Part shown: piece by piece, positions 28,739 to 39,592 of the stretch
Numbering within the stretch: position 1 is the first letter of the stretch
Layout of the letters: each line of letters begins with the position of its first letter
DNA from: Hyphomicrobium nitrativorans NL23
Lineage (GTDB): Bacteria > Pseudomonadota > Alphaproteobacteria > Rhizobiales > Hyphomicrobiaceae
Length of the DNA: 64,000 bases
Direction: 5' to 3'
Assembly (NCBI RefSeq): GCF_000503895.1
Contig: NC_022997.1
Location: 2,066,501 to 2,130,500, forward strand
Translations under genes and position numbers: made by a program
Notes under the pieces: generated by a model
Database searches by the model: none
What the model was told of the DNA's origin: nothing
The model's input: only the letters and a program-made list of their open reading frames with translations

Positions 28739-29145
28739 GGGCTGGCTGGCCGACAGGCAAGCGAAGCTCCGGGCGGTGCTGGCCGCCGCCCGGCGTTCGC
28801 GCCTGCGAGAGAGGCGAAATGCTCGCAAAATATACTTTTTTGCGAGGCGTTCGGCCGCATTGGGGCCACGCAAGCTTGGAACGGTAGCGTGGACGGCTTA
28901 AGTGCTGGGTTCTGCCTTTTTGGGCTCCAGGGTGCCAGGATAGCGGCCGTCAGCGGGTTCTTTCCGCCTCGAACGCGGGAGAGCCGTTAATCGAATCTTG
29001 ATCTCGGGAACACTAGCGTGTTGAGATCGGGTGTAACGTTTTTCATGTGCCCGCGGCGGGCTTCGCCGTAATGCGCCGAAAGGGCTTCCGGCCCTGAGGT
29101 TCCGGGTCGTCGGGCGTCATTCCTGACTGCGGGTGAGAGAACAGA
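28739..29145 (+). other. Spacer between clpP and clpX
   Basis: 407 bases without a gene. It holds a GC hairpin at 28761-28800 (GCGAA...TTCGC outer, CCGGGCGG/CCGCCCGG inner), an AT-richer patch around 28828-28845, and an interrupted inverted repeat at about 29000-29026 (GATCTC...ACAC/GTGT...GAGATC). The size and structure suggest that clpX has its own promoter here. Confidence 0.4.
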
Positions 29146-30399
<1,254 letters not shown>

Positions 30400-30718
30400 G
30401 ATTTGGCAAACCGTCGGCGGCAGACAGCCGTCGATGGGGTAGCCTCTGGATCGTTTCCAGGTTAAATGGGCAAGCGGGCCCTTCTTCTGTCGTGCCGGGC
30501 CTCTTATTGATCGGAATGGGGCCAATCCCCATCTGTTGTCGACGACGCTCTCTTTCGGCTGTCCCTGCTCGATGAGCCGGGGGTTTTCCCAGAAAAATCG
30601 AAGGATGCGGCGTGAGTACGCCCGGTTCGGCCATAATGATGCGGGGCCGGGCAGCTAGAGTGGTCCGTTCCCGTCTTATGGCGGGTTCCCGTGCGGCACA
30701 ACGTGAATGGTGACGGTG
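30400..30718 (+). other. Spacer between clpX and lon
   Basis: About 319 bases. No gene, terminator with a T-run or recognised operator is visible. The segment is less GC-rich than the flanking genes between 30500 and 30600. It presumably carries the lon promoter. Confidence 0.35.
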
Positions 30719-33145
30719 ATGAGCGAAGAAAAGCAGACCAAGGACAAGCCCGGCGCCCGCGATCATTATCCGGTGCTGCCGCTGCGCGACATCGTCGTGT
30801 TCCCCTACATGATCGTGCCGCTGTTCGTGGGGCGCGAGAAATCGATCAACGCGCTCGAAGAGGTGATGCGCGCCGACAAGCACATCCTGCTTGCCGCGCA
30901 GAAGAACGCGGGCGACGACGACCCCGCGACGGACGCGATCTATCAGGTCGGTACGCTCGCTTCCGTGCTGCAACTCCTGAAGCTGCCGGACGGCACCGTT
31001 AAGGTGCTGGTCGAGGGCACGGCGCGCGCGAAGGTTCTCACCTACACCGACAACCCGAATTATTTCGAAGCCGAGGTGGAGCGCATCTCGGAGACGCTCG
31101 GCACCAAGACCGAGATCGAGGCGCTTGCGCGCTCGGCCGTCTCGCAGTTCGAAAACTACGTCAAGCTCAATAAGAAGATCTCGCCGGAGGTGCTCGGCAC
31201 CATCGCGCAGATAGAGGACTATTCGAAGCTCGCCGACACCATCGCGTCTCACCTCGCGGTGAAGATCGCCGACAAGCAGGACGTGCTGGAGACGACCGTC
31301 GTGTCGAACCGGCTTGAGAAGGTCTACACGCTCATGGAGAGCGAGATCTCGGTGCTGCAAGTCGAGCGCAAGATCCGTTCGCGCGTGAAGCGGCAGATGG
31401 AGAAGACGCAGCGCGAGTACTATCTCAACGAGCAGATGAAGGCGATCCAGAAGGAGCTCGGAGACACCGAAGAGCGCGACGACATCGCCGAGTTCGAAGA
31501 GAAGATCGACAACACCAAGCTCTCGAAGGAAGCGAAGGACAAGGCGACTGCGGAGCTGAAGAAGCTCAAGCAGATGAGCCCGATGTCGGCCGAAGCCACC
31601 GTCGTGCGCAACTACCTCGACTGGCTGCTCTCGATCCCGTGGGGCATCAAGGGCAAGGTCAAGAAGGATCTCGACGAGGCGCAGCAGGTGCTCGACGCCG
31701 AACACTACGGCCTCGAAAAGGTCAAGGAGCGCATTCTCGAATATCTCGCGGTGCAGGCGCGCACCAACAAGCTGAAGGGGCCGATCCTCTGCCTCGTCGG
31801 GCCTCCGGGCGTCGGCAAGACGTCGCTCGGCAAGTCGATCGCGAACGCCACGGGGCGCGAGTTCGTGCGCATGAGCCTTGGCGGCGTGCGCGACGAAGCG
31901 GAGATCCGCGGTCACCGGCGCACCTACATCGGTTCGATGCCCGGCAAGGTCATCCAGTCGATGAAGAAGGCGAAGCGGACCAATCCGCTGTTCCTGCTCG
32001 ACGAGATCGACAAGATGGGCCAGGACTTCCGCGGCGATCCCGCGGCGGCGCTGCTCGAAGTGCTCGATCCGGAGCAGAACCAGTCGTTCAACGATCATTA
32101 TCTCGAAGTCGACTACGACCTTTCGAACGTGATGTTCGTGACGACGGCGAACACGCTCAACATTCCGCCGGCCCTGATGGACCGCATGGAGATCATCCGT
32201 CTCGCGGGCTACACGGAAGACGAGAAGGTCGAGATCGCCAAGCGCCATCTTCTGACCGAGCAGCAGCAGGCGCATGGTCTTGAGCCCGGCGAGTGGATCG
32301 TCGAGGATGGCGCGCTCATGCAGCTCATCCGCCGTTACACGCGGGAAGCCGGCGTGCGCTCGCTGGAGCGCGAAGTGGCCAAGCTCGCGCGCAAGGCGGT
32401 GAAGGAGATCCTGACCTCGCCCGACAAGAAGACGGTGACGGTGACGGCCGACAACATCAGCGATTATCTCGGCGTGCCGAAGTATCGCTATGGCGAAGCC
32501 GAGCTCGAAGATCAGATCGGCATCGTCACGGGTCTCGCGTGGACGGAAGTGGGCGGCGAGTTGCTCACCATCGAAGGCGTCATGATGCCCGGCAAGGGCA
32601 AGATGACGGTAACGGGCAATCTGCGCGACGTGATGAAGGAATCGATCTCGGCCGCGAACGCCTACGTGCGCTCGCGCTCGGTCGAGTTCGGCATCCATCC
32701 GTCGCTGTTCGAGAAGCGCGACATCCACGTGCACGTTCCGGAAGGCGCCACGCCGAAGGACGGTCCGTCAGCCGGTGTGGCGATGGCGACCGCCATCATC
32801 TCGGTGCTGACCGGAATCCCGGTGCGCAAGGATGTTGCCATGACGGGCGAGATCACGTTGCGCGGGCGCGTGCTGCCGATCGGCGGTCTCAAGGAGAAGC
32901 TGCTCGCGGCGCTGCGCGGCGGCATCAAGACGGTTCTCATCCCCGAGGACAACGTCAAGGATCTGGCCGAGATCCCCGAAGAGGTGAAGACGAAGCTCGA
33001 ACTCGTGCCCGTCGCGCGCATGGAAGACGTGGTGAAGACCGCGCTGGTGCGTGTGCCGGATCCGATCCAGTGGGACGAGCAGGCTGAGGCGGCTGCCGTT
33101 CCTTCGGATGGTGCGGAAGGAAACTCGCGCGTCACAGCGCACTGA
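30719..33145 (+). CDS. lon: Lon protease (class A)
   Basis: 808 residues from the ATG at 30719 (an ATG four codons earlier at 30707 is equally open). N-terminal substrate domain opens [26 protein letters not shown]; the AAA+ domain has Walker [14 protein letters not shown] and Walker [11 protein letters not shown]; the protease domain has the Ser-Lys dyad Ser684 in KDGPSAG and Lys727 in GGLKEK. It degrades damaged and regulatory proteins such as CcrM and DnaA in alphaproteobacteria, and binds DNA. Ends in a rho-independent terminator (33160-33185). Confidence 0.98.
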   Translation: MSEEKQTKDKPGARDHYPVLPLRDIVVFPYMIVPLFVGREKSINALEEVMRADKHILLAAQKNAGDDDPATDAIYQVGTLASVLQLLKLPDGTVKVLVEGTARAKVLTYTDNPNYFEAEVERISETLGTKTEIEALARSAVSQFENYVKLNKKISPEVLGTIAQIEDYSKLADTIASHLAVKIADKQDVLETTVVSNRLEKVYTLMESEISVLQVERKIRSRVKRQMEKTQREYYLNEQMKAIQKELGDTEERDDIAEFEEKIDNTKLSKEAKDKATAELKKLKQMSPMSAEATVVRNYLDWLLSIPWGIKGKVKKDLDEAQQVLDAEHYGLEKVKERILEYLAVQARTNKLKGPILCLVGPPGVGKTSLGKSIANATGREFVRMSLGGVRDEAEIRGHRRTYIGSMPGKVIQSMKKAKRTNPLFLLDEIDKMGQDFRGDPAAALLEVLDPEQNQSFNDHYLEVDYDLSNVMFVTTANTLNIPPALMDRMEIIRLAGYTEDEKVEIAKRHLLTEQQQAHGLEPGEWIVEDGALMQLIRRYTREAGVRSLEREVAKLARKAVKEILTSPDKKTVTVTADNISDYLGVPKYRYGEAELEDQIGIVTGLAWTEVGGELLTIEGVMMPGKGKMTVTGNLRDVMKESISAANAYVRSRSVEFGIHPSLFEKRDIHVHVPEGATPKDGPSAGVAMATAIISVLTGIPVRKDVAMTGEITLRGRVLPIGGLKEKLLAALRGGIKTVLIPEDNVKDLAEIPEEVKTKLELVPVARMEDVVKTALVRVPDPIQWDEQAEAAAVPSDGAEGNSRVTAH

Positions 33146-33159
33146 CATGAAGCGATAAA

Positions 33160-33185
33160 AGGGCGCGAAAATCGCGCCCTTTTTC
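33160..33185 (+). terminator. Rho-independent terminator after lon
   Basis: Stem AGGGCGCGA/TCGCGCCCT with an AAA loop and TTTTT, 15 bases after the lon stop. Read on the other strand the A-run gives a T-run as well, so it could be bidirectional. Confidence 0.9.
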
Positions 33186-33474
33186 ATTTCCAGCAACGTG
33201 TGTTGGTTTACGTTTCGTTGCGGGGCGCCGCGATCGAACGCATGCGTTCGCGCGCCTCGGGTGTGCACCGCAGCGTGTACGGATCGCCCCGTATTTCAAG
33301 CGTACATGGTCGTTTTGCCCCTTGACGAGGCCCGTTTTTAGGGGCTTTTGTGCGCCCACGAGATGCCGAAACAGCAATCCTATCCCTTGGGTTGCACACT
33401 TCTCGGCGGGCGCTACGGCGCGGTCTCCTGGCACGATGCCAGACCAAATTCATTCCAGTCACGAGGACGGAAAG
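33186..33474 (+). other. Upstream region of hup
   Basis: About 290 bases after the lon terminator with no gene I can support. An open frame on the minus strand (33132-33434) is Arg/Cys-rich and lacks any family resemblance. The region should contain the hup promoter. Confidence 0.35.
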
Positions 33475-33747
33475 ATGAGCAAGAAAGATCTGATCGACGC
33501 CGTTGCAAAAGAGTGCGAACTCACGAAGGAGAAGGCAGGCTCGGTCGTCGACGCCGCGCTCGCGCACATCAAGGCGGTGCTGAAGGACGGCGGCGAGGTT
33601 CGCATTCCGGATTTCGGCAGCTTCAAGGTTGCGAGCCGCAAGGCGCGCGAAGGCCGCAACCCCGCGACGGGTGCAACGATCAAGATCCCTGCATCGCGTG
33701 TGCCGAAGTTCAGCCCTGCGAAGGGTCTGAAGGACGCGCTGAATTAA
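33475..33747 (+). CDS. hup: DNA-binding protein HU
   Basis: 90 residues from the ATG at 33475, preceded by GGA AAG. One HU domain: MSKKDLIDAVAKE at the start, the beta-arm with the minor-groove proline (GRNPATGATIKIPAS), and the C-terminal helix FSPAKGLKDALN. It is a nucleoid protein that bends DNA. Position directly after lon is conserved in Hyphomicrobiales. Confidence 0.97.
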   Translation: MSKKDLIDAVAKECELTKEKAGSVVDAALAHIKAVLKDGGEVRIPDFGSFKVASRKAREGRNPATGATIKIPASRVPKFSPAKGLKDALN

Positions 33748-33785
33748 AAGCGCCGCGCGCCGCGTTTTGCGTGTGAGAGATTTTG

Positions 33786-33816
33786 AGCGCCGTGGAATTT
33801 CCGCGGCGCTTTTTTT
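33786..33816 (+). terminator. Rho-independent terminator after hup
   Basis: Ten-base arms AGCGCCGTGG and CCGCGGCGCT (one G-T pair) around AATTT with six T. Its T-run is the first part of the following R2 repeat copy. Confidence 0.9.
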
Positions 33817-33930
33817 GTTTTCGTACGCAAGCTGAGAGAAGCTTCGGATAAGGGGCGATGTGCCGTGTTGAGATCCGGCGCACTTGCGCCGGGCGCCCTT
33901 GGCGCCATAGGCCCTGCGGGCCTCAAGTTG
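33811..33930 (+). repeat. Interspersed GC-hairpin repeat R2, copy 3
   Basis: Core CGTACGCAAGCTGAGAGAAG, GCTTCGGATAAGGGGC, then the palindromes CCGGCGCACTTGCGCCGG, GGCGCCCTTGGCGCC and AGGCCCTGCGGGCCT. It shares a 20-base exact stretch (CAAGCTGAGAGAAGCTTCGG) with the inverted copy at 34081-34193. Confidence 0.7.
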
Positions 33931-33954
33931 GCGAGGAATTGTCGTCCTTCGCTC

Positions 33955-34080
33955 TTAGCTGAAGCTGCCGATGCAGCTTCGGCTCGGGCCGCGACTGCGG
34001 CCCCGCGCCAAGTGGCGCGGCCATCCACCAAGCATAACGCTCACTGAACGAAGCTTTCCTCCACTTGTGTACGAAAACGA
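33955..34080 (-). repeat. Interspersed GC-hairpin repeat R2, copy 4 (inverted)
   Basis: On the minus strand it reads TCGTTTTCGTACACAAGTGG, AGGAAAGCTTCG, GGTGGATGGCCGCG and a row of GC palindromes (GCGGGGCCGCAGTCGCGGCCC-like). It follows copy 5 head to tail. A small perfect hairpin GAAGCTGC/GCAGCTTC at 33961-33980 marks its end. Confidence 0.6.
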
Positions 34081-34193
34081 GCAACGGCTGCGCAGCAGCC
34101 CGGGAGCAAGGCGACCCGGCGCAAGTGCGCCGGATGTCCACGAGCACACCGCTTCTTTTCCGAAGCTTCTCTCAGCTTGTGTCGCTAGAAACA
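34081..34193 (-). repeat. Interspersed GC-hairpin repeat R2, copy 5 (inverted)
   Basis: Begins on the minus strand immediately after the CCA end of tRNA-Val and reads ACACAAGCTGAGAGAAGCTT, then CCGGCGCACTTGCGCCGGG and GGCTGCTGCGCAGCC palindromes. Together with copy 4 it fills the space between tRNA-Val and hup; no gene is seen in 33748-34193. Confidence 0.65.
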
Positions 34194-34268
<75 letters not shown>

Positions 34269-34406
34269 GACGGATCACTGCATAGCGTCGGACGTGGTTG
34301 GCTGCAAGATGCGATTGGAGAAGCCTTCGGCTGTCCGGCCAAAGGCCGCGTTCGCCAAAGGCATTCTGTCGCCCGTCCTTATGCTCTGCTCTTTTCGGAG
34401 ACTCTC

Positions 34407-34922
34407 ATGACCATCACAATGCATGAAATTGCCGTACCGTCGTTCCGCAAGCATCTCGAAGCGCTGGATGCGATCCTCGATAAGGCCGTGGTCTATGCCG
34501 ATGCCAAGGGCATCGAGCACGAGGCGCTGCTTTCGGCGCGGCTTTATCCCGACATGTACACGTTCAAGAAGCAGGTGACCTCGGCGTGCGATTTCGCGAA
34601 GCTTTCGGTTGCGCGGCTGGCAGGCCTGACGGCGCCTGTCCACGACGACACCGAAACCACGTTTGCCGAGCTCAAGACGCGGATTGCGGAGACGCTGGCC
34701 GTTCTCGATCAGGCGCAGGCCGCGCCGATGGAGGCTGCGGCGGACGAGGCGTTCTCCATCAAGGCCGGCCCGCGCGAGCTGCATTTCACGGGACGCGAAT
34801 ATCTGCTGCACTTTGCGCTGCCGAACTTCTATTTCCACTGCGCGACGGCCTACGGCATCCTGCGCCACAACGGGCTCGACATCGGCAAGCGCGATTTCAT
34901 GAGGCGCATGCCCCCGGCATGA
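34407..34922 (+). CDS. DUF1993 family protein
   Basis: 171 residues. Family pattern is seen throughout: a leading MHEIAVPSFRKHLEALDAILDKA helix, LLSARLYPDMYTFKKQV, TFAELKTRIAETLAVLD, and LHFTGREYLLHFALPNFYFH...YGILRHNGLDIGKRDF. These proteins belong to the DinB-like four-helix fold; no enzymatic role is established. Stand-alone gene between tRNA-Val and tRNA-Asp. Confidence 0.93.
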   Translation: MTITMHEIAVPSFRKHLEALDAILDKAVVYADAKGIEHEALLSARLYPDMYTFKKQVTSACDFAKLSVARLAGLTAPVHDDTETTFAELKTRIAETLAVLDQAQAAPMEAAADEAFSIKAGPRELHFTGREYLLHFALPNFYFHCATAYGILRHNGLDIGKRDFMRRMPPA

Positions 34923-35187
34923 CTTGAAATGGACGCCCCTTGACGGTTCACGATGATGCCAAAGACCTGGTAGCGCTGCCGTTAGGCGAGGCTGGGCGGC
35001 TTTCTGACGCTGCCCCGCGCGCCGCTTGCGGGGTGCCGGGGCTTCGTTTTGGCGGGGATCGGCGCCTCGGGCGTGGGGCCTTGAAAAACAGGTGCTTCCT
35101 GAGCTTGACTTGGGGGCGCCGAACACGTATCTCAGCCTTCGCTTTTGCCTCGTTCGCTCCATTCGCGGGCTTTGAACGAGAGCGGAC

Positions 35188-35264
<77 letters not shown>

Positions 35265-35430
35265 TTTTTTTCTTCGGACACAAGTTGAGGGAAGCATCGC
35301 TCAAGGGGCGGGGTGCTTCGTGGATGGCCGCGGCAGTCCATGCGGAGCATGGCTTCGCCATGACGCGCGGGGGCGCGGTCGCGCCCCGAGCGCTTACGCG
35401 CTGTTTTTTGTTTTCGGACACAGTGCTCAC
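35265..35430 (+). repeat. Interspersed GC-hairpin repeat R2, copy 6
   Basis: Starts with the T-run right after tRNA-Asp: TTTTTTTCTTCGGACACAAG, then TTGAGGGAAGC, GGTGGATGGCCGCGGCAGTC (also in copies 1/2), CATGCGGAGCATGG, and GCGGGGGCGCGGTCGCGCCCC. Near its end the core start is repeated (GTTTTCGGACACAG). Confidence 0.65.
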
Positions 35431-35454
35431 GGAAGCGCGGGCCGCAGTGCGCGG

Positions 35455-36873
35455 CTATACGCCCTTGTCGCGCTTGGATTGGCGAAGGGCGTCTTCGGCG
35501 ATGTTGAGCAGGTGTTCGGCCGTGGTGGGCTGCGCGGAGATCGCGGCGATGCCGACACTGGCCTTGGCGCGCACGCGGTGGCCGTCGGGGAGCTGGATCG
35601 GGGCTTCGTTGAAAACCGTGCGGATGCGCTCAGCAAGCGCCGTTGCTTCCTCGCGGCTGCAATCCACGAGCAGAATTGCAAAGTCGTCGCTGCCGAGGCG
35701 GCCGAGTTCGTCGCCGTTCGGAAGATAGGTGCGCGCGGCGCGTGCGAGAGACTTGAGCGCCTGATCGCCCGTCTCGTGCCCATACTGCGCGTTAATGTGG
35801 CGCAGGCCGTCGATGTCGAACAGAAGCAGCGCGAACGGCGTTTGGTGTGAGGACGGCTGGCGGAGGCGCTTTCGAGCGCGGAGGGCGAAGGCGCGGCGTG
35901 TGAGCGCTGCGGTCATCGGATCGTTCGTCACCATGCGCTGGAGCAGGAACTGGAAGTCCTTTCGCGCGGCCATCACCGCCGCGACGTTGAGAGGCGCGAG
36001 CGCCATGAGCGCGACGCCAATGCGGATCGACATGACCGACGTCAAGGCCGTGACGTCCGCTCCGAGTGAAATGGCGCCCGTGGAGATGCCGATCAACGTC
36101 CACGAGCTGACCAGGAATGTGATCACGGCAGTGCCGGACACGCTGAGAACGAGCGCACACCAGAGCAGGGCGGGAGCCGGAAACGCCATCGCGCCGGGGC
36201 CGCCGATCCAATGGCTGGCGAGGCAGGACGGGATGAGGGCCAGGATGGGGGCGGTTTTCGACATCAGGAGCGGGACGTCGAACTCGCGCCACTCGTGGCG
36301 CGCCGGCCAGCGGGGTGCGGGCAGGGTTAGCGCCATCGGAAGCAGCACAATGAAGTTCACGAACTCCGTCACGGTCCAGAACAGGAGCCCTTCCAGGGCG
36401 CTCCCATGGAACAGGATGGGGTTCACGACAGCGCCGACGATGCCGGCCGCGCCGGCCGCCGCCGCGGAGATGAGGGTAAGGTAGAGGACCGAGAACGGGC
36501 GCTTCAGGCGTCTGTCGTCGTCTCCGAGCCGGGCATAGAGGAGATAGCCTGTGAAAACGGCGACGAGATTGCCGGAGGTCAGCAGCAGGGTTTTCTGGAG
36601 GGTGGCTCCGGTGGCGAGGTCGGCGACCACATAGGCGGCGATGGCCGCGCCCCAGCCCGCGGGGGTTGCGAAGCGCGGATGGCGCACGAACAAGCCGAGA
36701 AGGAGGGCGTTCGCGGGCCACACGGCCGCGAGAAATCCGGCGGGCCGGGTGGCTATGCCGAACAGACAGGCGGAGAGAACGAGGGCGAAGACGACGGCGG
36801 CGGGCGCCGCCTGGAGGTGCCCCAGCAGGCTCAAGGTTGCCGCGGACGGGCGGGGCAGGTCTCTGACCGTCAT
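35455..36873 (-). CDS. MASE1-like membrane protein with degenerate GGDEF domain
   Basis: 472 residues from the ATG at 36873; a TTG at 36975 would add 34. The first 290 residues have eight or so membrane segments with MASE1-type wording (AVWPANALLLGLFVR, GNLVAVFTGYLLY, VTEFVNFIVLLPMALTLP). A GGDEF domain follows from DPMTAALTRRAF. Its signature is GSDDF (GRLGSDDFAILLVD) instead of GG(D/E)EF, so catalysis is doubtful although the fold, the FDIDGLRHINAQYGH loop and the C-terminal strands look intact. No RxxD I-site is seen. It may bind GTP or c-di-GMP as a sensor, or be weakly active. Confidence 0.85.
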   Translation of the reverse strand: MTVRDLPRPSAATLSLLGHLQAAPAAVVFALVLSACLFGIATRPAGFLAAVWPANALLLGLFVRHPRFATPAGWGAAIAAYVVADLATGATLQKTLLLTSGNLVAVFTGYLLYARLGDDDRRLKRPFSVLYLTLISAAAAGAAGIVGAVVNPILFHGSALEGLLFWTVTEFVNFIVLLPMALTLPAPRWPARHEWREFDVPLLMSKTAPILALIPSCLASHWIGGPGAMAFPAPALLWCALVLSVSGTAVITFLVSSWTLIGISTGAISLGADVTALTSVMSIRIGVALMALAPLNVAAVMAARKDFQFLLQRMVTNDPMTAALTRRAFALRARKRLRQPSSHQTPFALLLFDIDGLRHINAQYGHETGDQALKSLARAARTYLPNGDELGRLGSDDFAILLVDCSREEATALAERIRTVFNEAPIQLPDGHRVRAKASVGIAAISAQPTTAEHLLNIAEDALRQSKRDKGV

Positions 36874-37111
36874 GGGCGGTACGCCTCGAACGAGAATCGC
36901 TGCGGGCTTACTGCCACGCTCGCCCGAGATAGGCTCGGAACGAATTGTCTCAGTCTCCGCGTTGTTGCGGCTCAATGTGTCGCTGGGGAGGCGTTGGTAG
37001 ACGTAGTATCTGTTGCACGTGCGTGACCCGTTGGGTTAACACGAGGAGTGTATTTTGCGCCGCGGTAGGCTCTCGCGTTTGGCTGCGAGGGACCCCGGGA
37101 GGACGGACGCG

Positions 37112-37477
37112 ATGGACCAGCTCATTACCGACTATTTGCCGCTTGCCGTGTTCATCGGGGTGGCGCTCGCGATCGGAGGCGCGCTGATGCTGGCGCCGTT
37201 CCTGGTCGCGGTTCGCAATCCCGATCCGGAGAAGGTTTCCGCCTACGAGTGCGGCTTCAACGCCTTCGACGACGCGCGCATGAAGTTCGACGTGCGCTTC
37301 TATCTTGTGGCGATCCTGTTCATCATCTTCGATCTCGAAATCGCGTTCCTGTTTCCGTGGGCGGTGACGTTCGCGGATACGGGGAGCTTCGGCTTCTGGT
37401 CGATGATGGTGTTTCTCGGCGTGCTCACGATTGGCTTCATCTACGAATGGCGGAAGGGAGCGCTCGAATGGGATTGA
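37112..37477 (+). CDS. nuoA: NADH-quinone oxidoreductase subunit A
   Basis: 121 residues from the ATG at 37112 (an upstream in-frame ATG at 37055 gives an Arg-rich, unlikely extension). Three membrane helices, and the family block [39 protein letters not shown]. Part of the membrane arm of complex I next to the quinone site. It overlaps nuoB by ten bases. Confidence 0.97.
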   Translation: MDQLITDYLPLAVFIGVALAIGGALMLAPFLVAVRNPDPEKVSAYECGFNAFDDARMKFDVRFYLVAILFIIFDLEIAFLFPWAVTFADTGSFGFWSMMVFLGVLTIGFIYEWRKGALEWD

Positions 37478-38043
37478 TCGTTCCTCCCGAATTCGTATTC
37501 GACAAGCCCAAGGAAGGGGCAGGCGGCGCCTCGCGTGCGCTCGTGCAGCCGGATCCGTTCTTCACCGAGATCTCGAACGAGCTTGGCGACAAGGGCTTCC
37601 TCGTCACGACGACGGACGACCTCATCAACTGGGCGCGTACGGGCTCACTGATGTGGATGACGTTCGGGCTCGCGTGCTGCGCGGTCGAGATGATGCAGGC
37701 CTCGATGCCGCGCTACGATCTCGAACGGTTCGGCTTCGCGCCACGCGCGTCGCCCCGCCAATCGGACGTGATGATCGTCGCCGGCACGCTGACCAACAAG
37801 ATGGCGCCCGCGCTCCGCAAGGTCTACGACCAGATGCCCGAGCCGCGCTACGTGATCTCGATGGGAAGCTGCGCGAACGGCGGCGGCTATTACCATTATT
37901 CGTATGCGGTCGTGCGCGGCTGCGACCGGATCGTGCCCGTCGACGTTTACGTTCCGGGCTGTCCGCCGACGGCGGAGGCGCTGCTCTACGGCGTGCTTCT
38001 GCTGCAGCGGAAGATCCGGCGGACAGGAACGATCGAGAGATAA
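37468..38043 (+). CDS. nuoB: NADH-quinone oxidoreductase subunit B
   Basis: 191 residues. It holds the N2 4Fe-4S cluster, the last electron carrier before quinone. The ligands are visible: adjacent Cys70-Cys71 in [10 protein letters not shown], Cys135 in [12 protein letters not shown], and Cys165 in [10 protein letters not shown]. Typical alphaproteobacterial length. Starts inside nuoA and ends 25 bases before nuoC. Confidence 0.98.
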   Translation: MGLIVPPEFVFDKPKEGAGGASRALVQPDPFFTEISNELGDKGFLVTTTDDLINWARTGSLMWMTFGLACCAVEMMQASMPRYDLERFGFAPRASPRQSDVMIVAGTLTNKMAPALRKVYDQMPEPRYVISMGSCANGGGYYHYSYAVVRGCDRIVPVDVYVPGCPPTAEALLYGVLLLQRKIRRTGTIER

Positions 38044-38068
38044 TCGCGGGCAGGGATACGCGGCCGTC

Positions 38069-38677
38069 ATGGAAGAGACAGTGCTGACCGATCTTGAAAC
38101 GCATATCGTATCGACGCTTGGCGACGCCGTGCGCGAACGCTCAATTGCGGTGGGCGAGTTGACGCTCGTCGCGGACGGGGCGCGCATCGTGGATGTGCTC
38201 ACGACCTTGCGCGACGATCCTAGGTGCCGCTTCGAGGTTCTGATCGACATTTGCGGCGTGGACTGGCCGGCGCGGGAGCGGCGTTTCGACGTCGTCTATC
38301 ATCTGCTGTCGCCACGCCTGAACCAGCGGATCAGGGTCAAGGTGGAGACCGACGAGGAGACGGCGGTGCCGTCGGTCATCGGTGTGTTTCCGGCTGCGAA
38401 CTGGTATGAGCGCGAAACGTACGACATGTATGGCGTTCTGTTCACGGGGCATCCCGACTTGCGCCGTCTGCTCACCGATTACGGGTTCCAGGGCCATCCG
38501 CTGCGCAAGGACTTCCCGCTCACCGGCTATGTGGAAGTGCGCTACGACGACGACGCGAAGCGCGTGGTGTACGAGCCCGTGAAGCTCGTACAGGAGTTCC
38601 GCCGGTTCGATTTCGAGAGCCCGTGGGAAGGTCCCGATTACACGCTGCCGGGCGACGAAAAGGCCAGCCGCGCATGA
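38069..38677 (+). CDS. nuoC: NADH-quinone oxidoreductase subunit C
   Basis: 202 residues, the 30-kDa peripheral-arm subunit. Characteristic wording: [44 protein letters not shown], and the signature [24 protein letters not shown], then a C-terminal [12 protein letters not shown]. No cofactor. Its stop overlaps the start of the following thioesterase-like gene (ATGA), so that gene is translationally coupled to it. Confidence 0.98.
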   Translation: MEETVLTDLETHIVSTLGDAVRERSIAVGELTLVADGARIVDVLTTLRDDPRCRFEVLIDICGVDWPARERRFDVVYHLLSPRLNQRIRVKVETDEETAVPSVIGVFPAANWYERETYDMYGVLFTGHPDLRRLLTDYGFQGHPLRKDFPLTGYVEVRYDDDAKRVVYEPVKLVQEFRRFDFESPWEGPDYTLPGDEKASRA

Positions 38678-39132
38678 AGCCGACGCTCGAAGCCGGTGCG
38701 ACGGCGCGGCTCACCTTCACGGTGACGGCCGAGAAGACGGTGCCGAACCTTTATCCGGAATCGGCAGATTTCCGCGCGATGCCGGGTGTGTTCGCGACCG
38801 GGTTCATGGTGGGGCTGATGGAGTGGGCATGCCTCGAAGTTTTGAAGCCGCATCTCGATGCGGGTGAAGGCTCGCTCGGGATCCACGTCGACGTTTCGCA
38901 CTCTGGCGCGACGGTGCCGGGGCAGGTGGTGACGGTGGATGCGACCTGCACAAGCGTCACAGGGCGGCGGATTGCTTTCGACGTGGTGGCGCACGACGGC
39001 GTCGAGGTGATCGGCAAGGGCCGGCACGAGCGCATGGTGGTGCCTTGGGCGCGCTTCGTGAGCCATGTGAACGACAAGGCGCAGGGCGCCGGAGCAGATC
39101 CTATTGCGGCAGTTACGGCTTCGGGTGGCTGA
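38674..39132 (+). CDS. FlK-like hotdog thioesterase family protein
   Basis: 152 residues whose ATG overlaps the nuoC stop. It reads as a single hotdog domain of the fluoroacetyl-CoA thioesterase (FlK) type: [70 protein letters not shown]. The central helix carries a Glu (MEWAC) in the catalytic region of the family and a conserved His (VSHSG). Presumed substrate is an acyl-CoA; not known. Its coupling to nuoC suggests co-expression with complex I, not a role in it. Confidence 0.8.
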   Translation: MKPTLEAGATARLTFTVTAEKTVPNLYPESADFRAMPGVFATGFMVGLMEWACLEVLKPHLDAGEGSLGIHVDVSHSGATVPGQVVTVDATCTSVTGRRIAFDVVAHDGVEVIGKGRHERMVVPWARFVSHVNDKAQGAGADPIAAVTASGG

Positions 39133-39146
39133 GGAGGAGACGGACG

Positions 39147-39590
39147 ATGGCGACGGAAGGCGGTCAGCTCAGCGGTCGATGCCTTTGCGGCGCGGTTCGC
39201 TTCTCGTTCGACCCTAAAAAGCGCGAGGTCGGCGTGTGTCATTGCAGCATGTGCCGCCGCTGGGCTTCGGGGCCGTTTTTCGCGCACGACCACGAGGGCC
39301 CGGTTGCGTTTGAGGGTGCCGAGAATATCGGTGTCTACAAGTCGTCGGACTGGGGCGAACGCGCATTCTGCAAGACGTGCGGCACATCGCTTTACTGGCG
39401 GCTTTCGGGCGCGGAGCATTTCGCGCTGTCGGCCGGGACGTTCGACGATCAAACGGGCCTGGCATTCGTTGCCGAGATCTTCGTGGACGAGAAGCCCGGC
39501 TATTACGATTTTGCGAACGAGACGAACAAGATGACCGGCGCTGAGGTGATGGCGGCCTTCGCGGCCGGCAAGGAGACGGGGCAGGGCTGA
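39147..39590 (+). CDS. GFA/CENP-V family zinc protein
   Basis: 147 residues with AGGAGG upstream. The zinc cysteines follow the GFA pattern: CLCGAVRF at 12-19, [10 protein letters not shown], and [11 protein letters not shown]. Glutathione-dependent formaldehyde-activating enzymes (Gfa) share this fold, but most homologues have other, unknown activities; no formaldehyde gene is adjacent. It ends two bases before nuoD, so it lies in the nuo transcript. Confidence 0.9.
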   Translation: MATEGGQLSGRCLCGAVRFSFDPKKREVGVCHCSMCRRWASGPFFAHDHEGPVAFEGAENIGVYKSSDWGERAFCKTCGTSLYWRLSGAEHFALSAGTFDDQTGLAFVAEIFVDEKPGYYDFANETNKMTGAEVMAAFAAGKETGQG

Positions 39591-39592
39591 CC

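Noticed and set aside
33132-33434. 100-codon minus-strand frame upstream of hup
   Set aside because: It overlaps the end of lon and its terminator, has no family likeness and is Arg/Cys-rich; likely chance.
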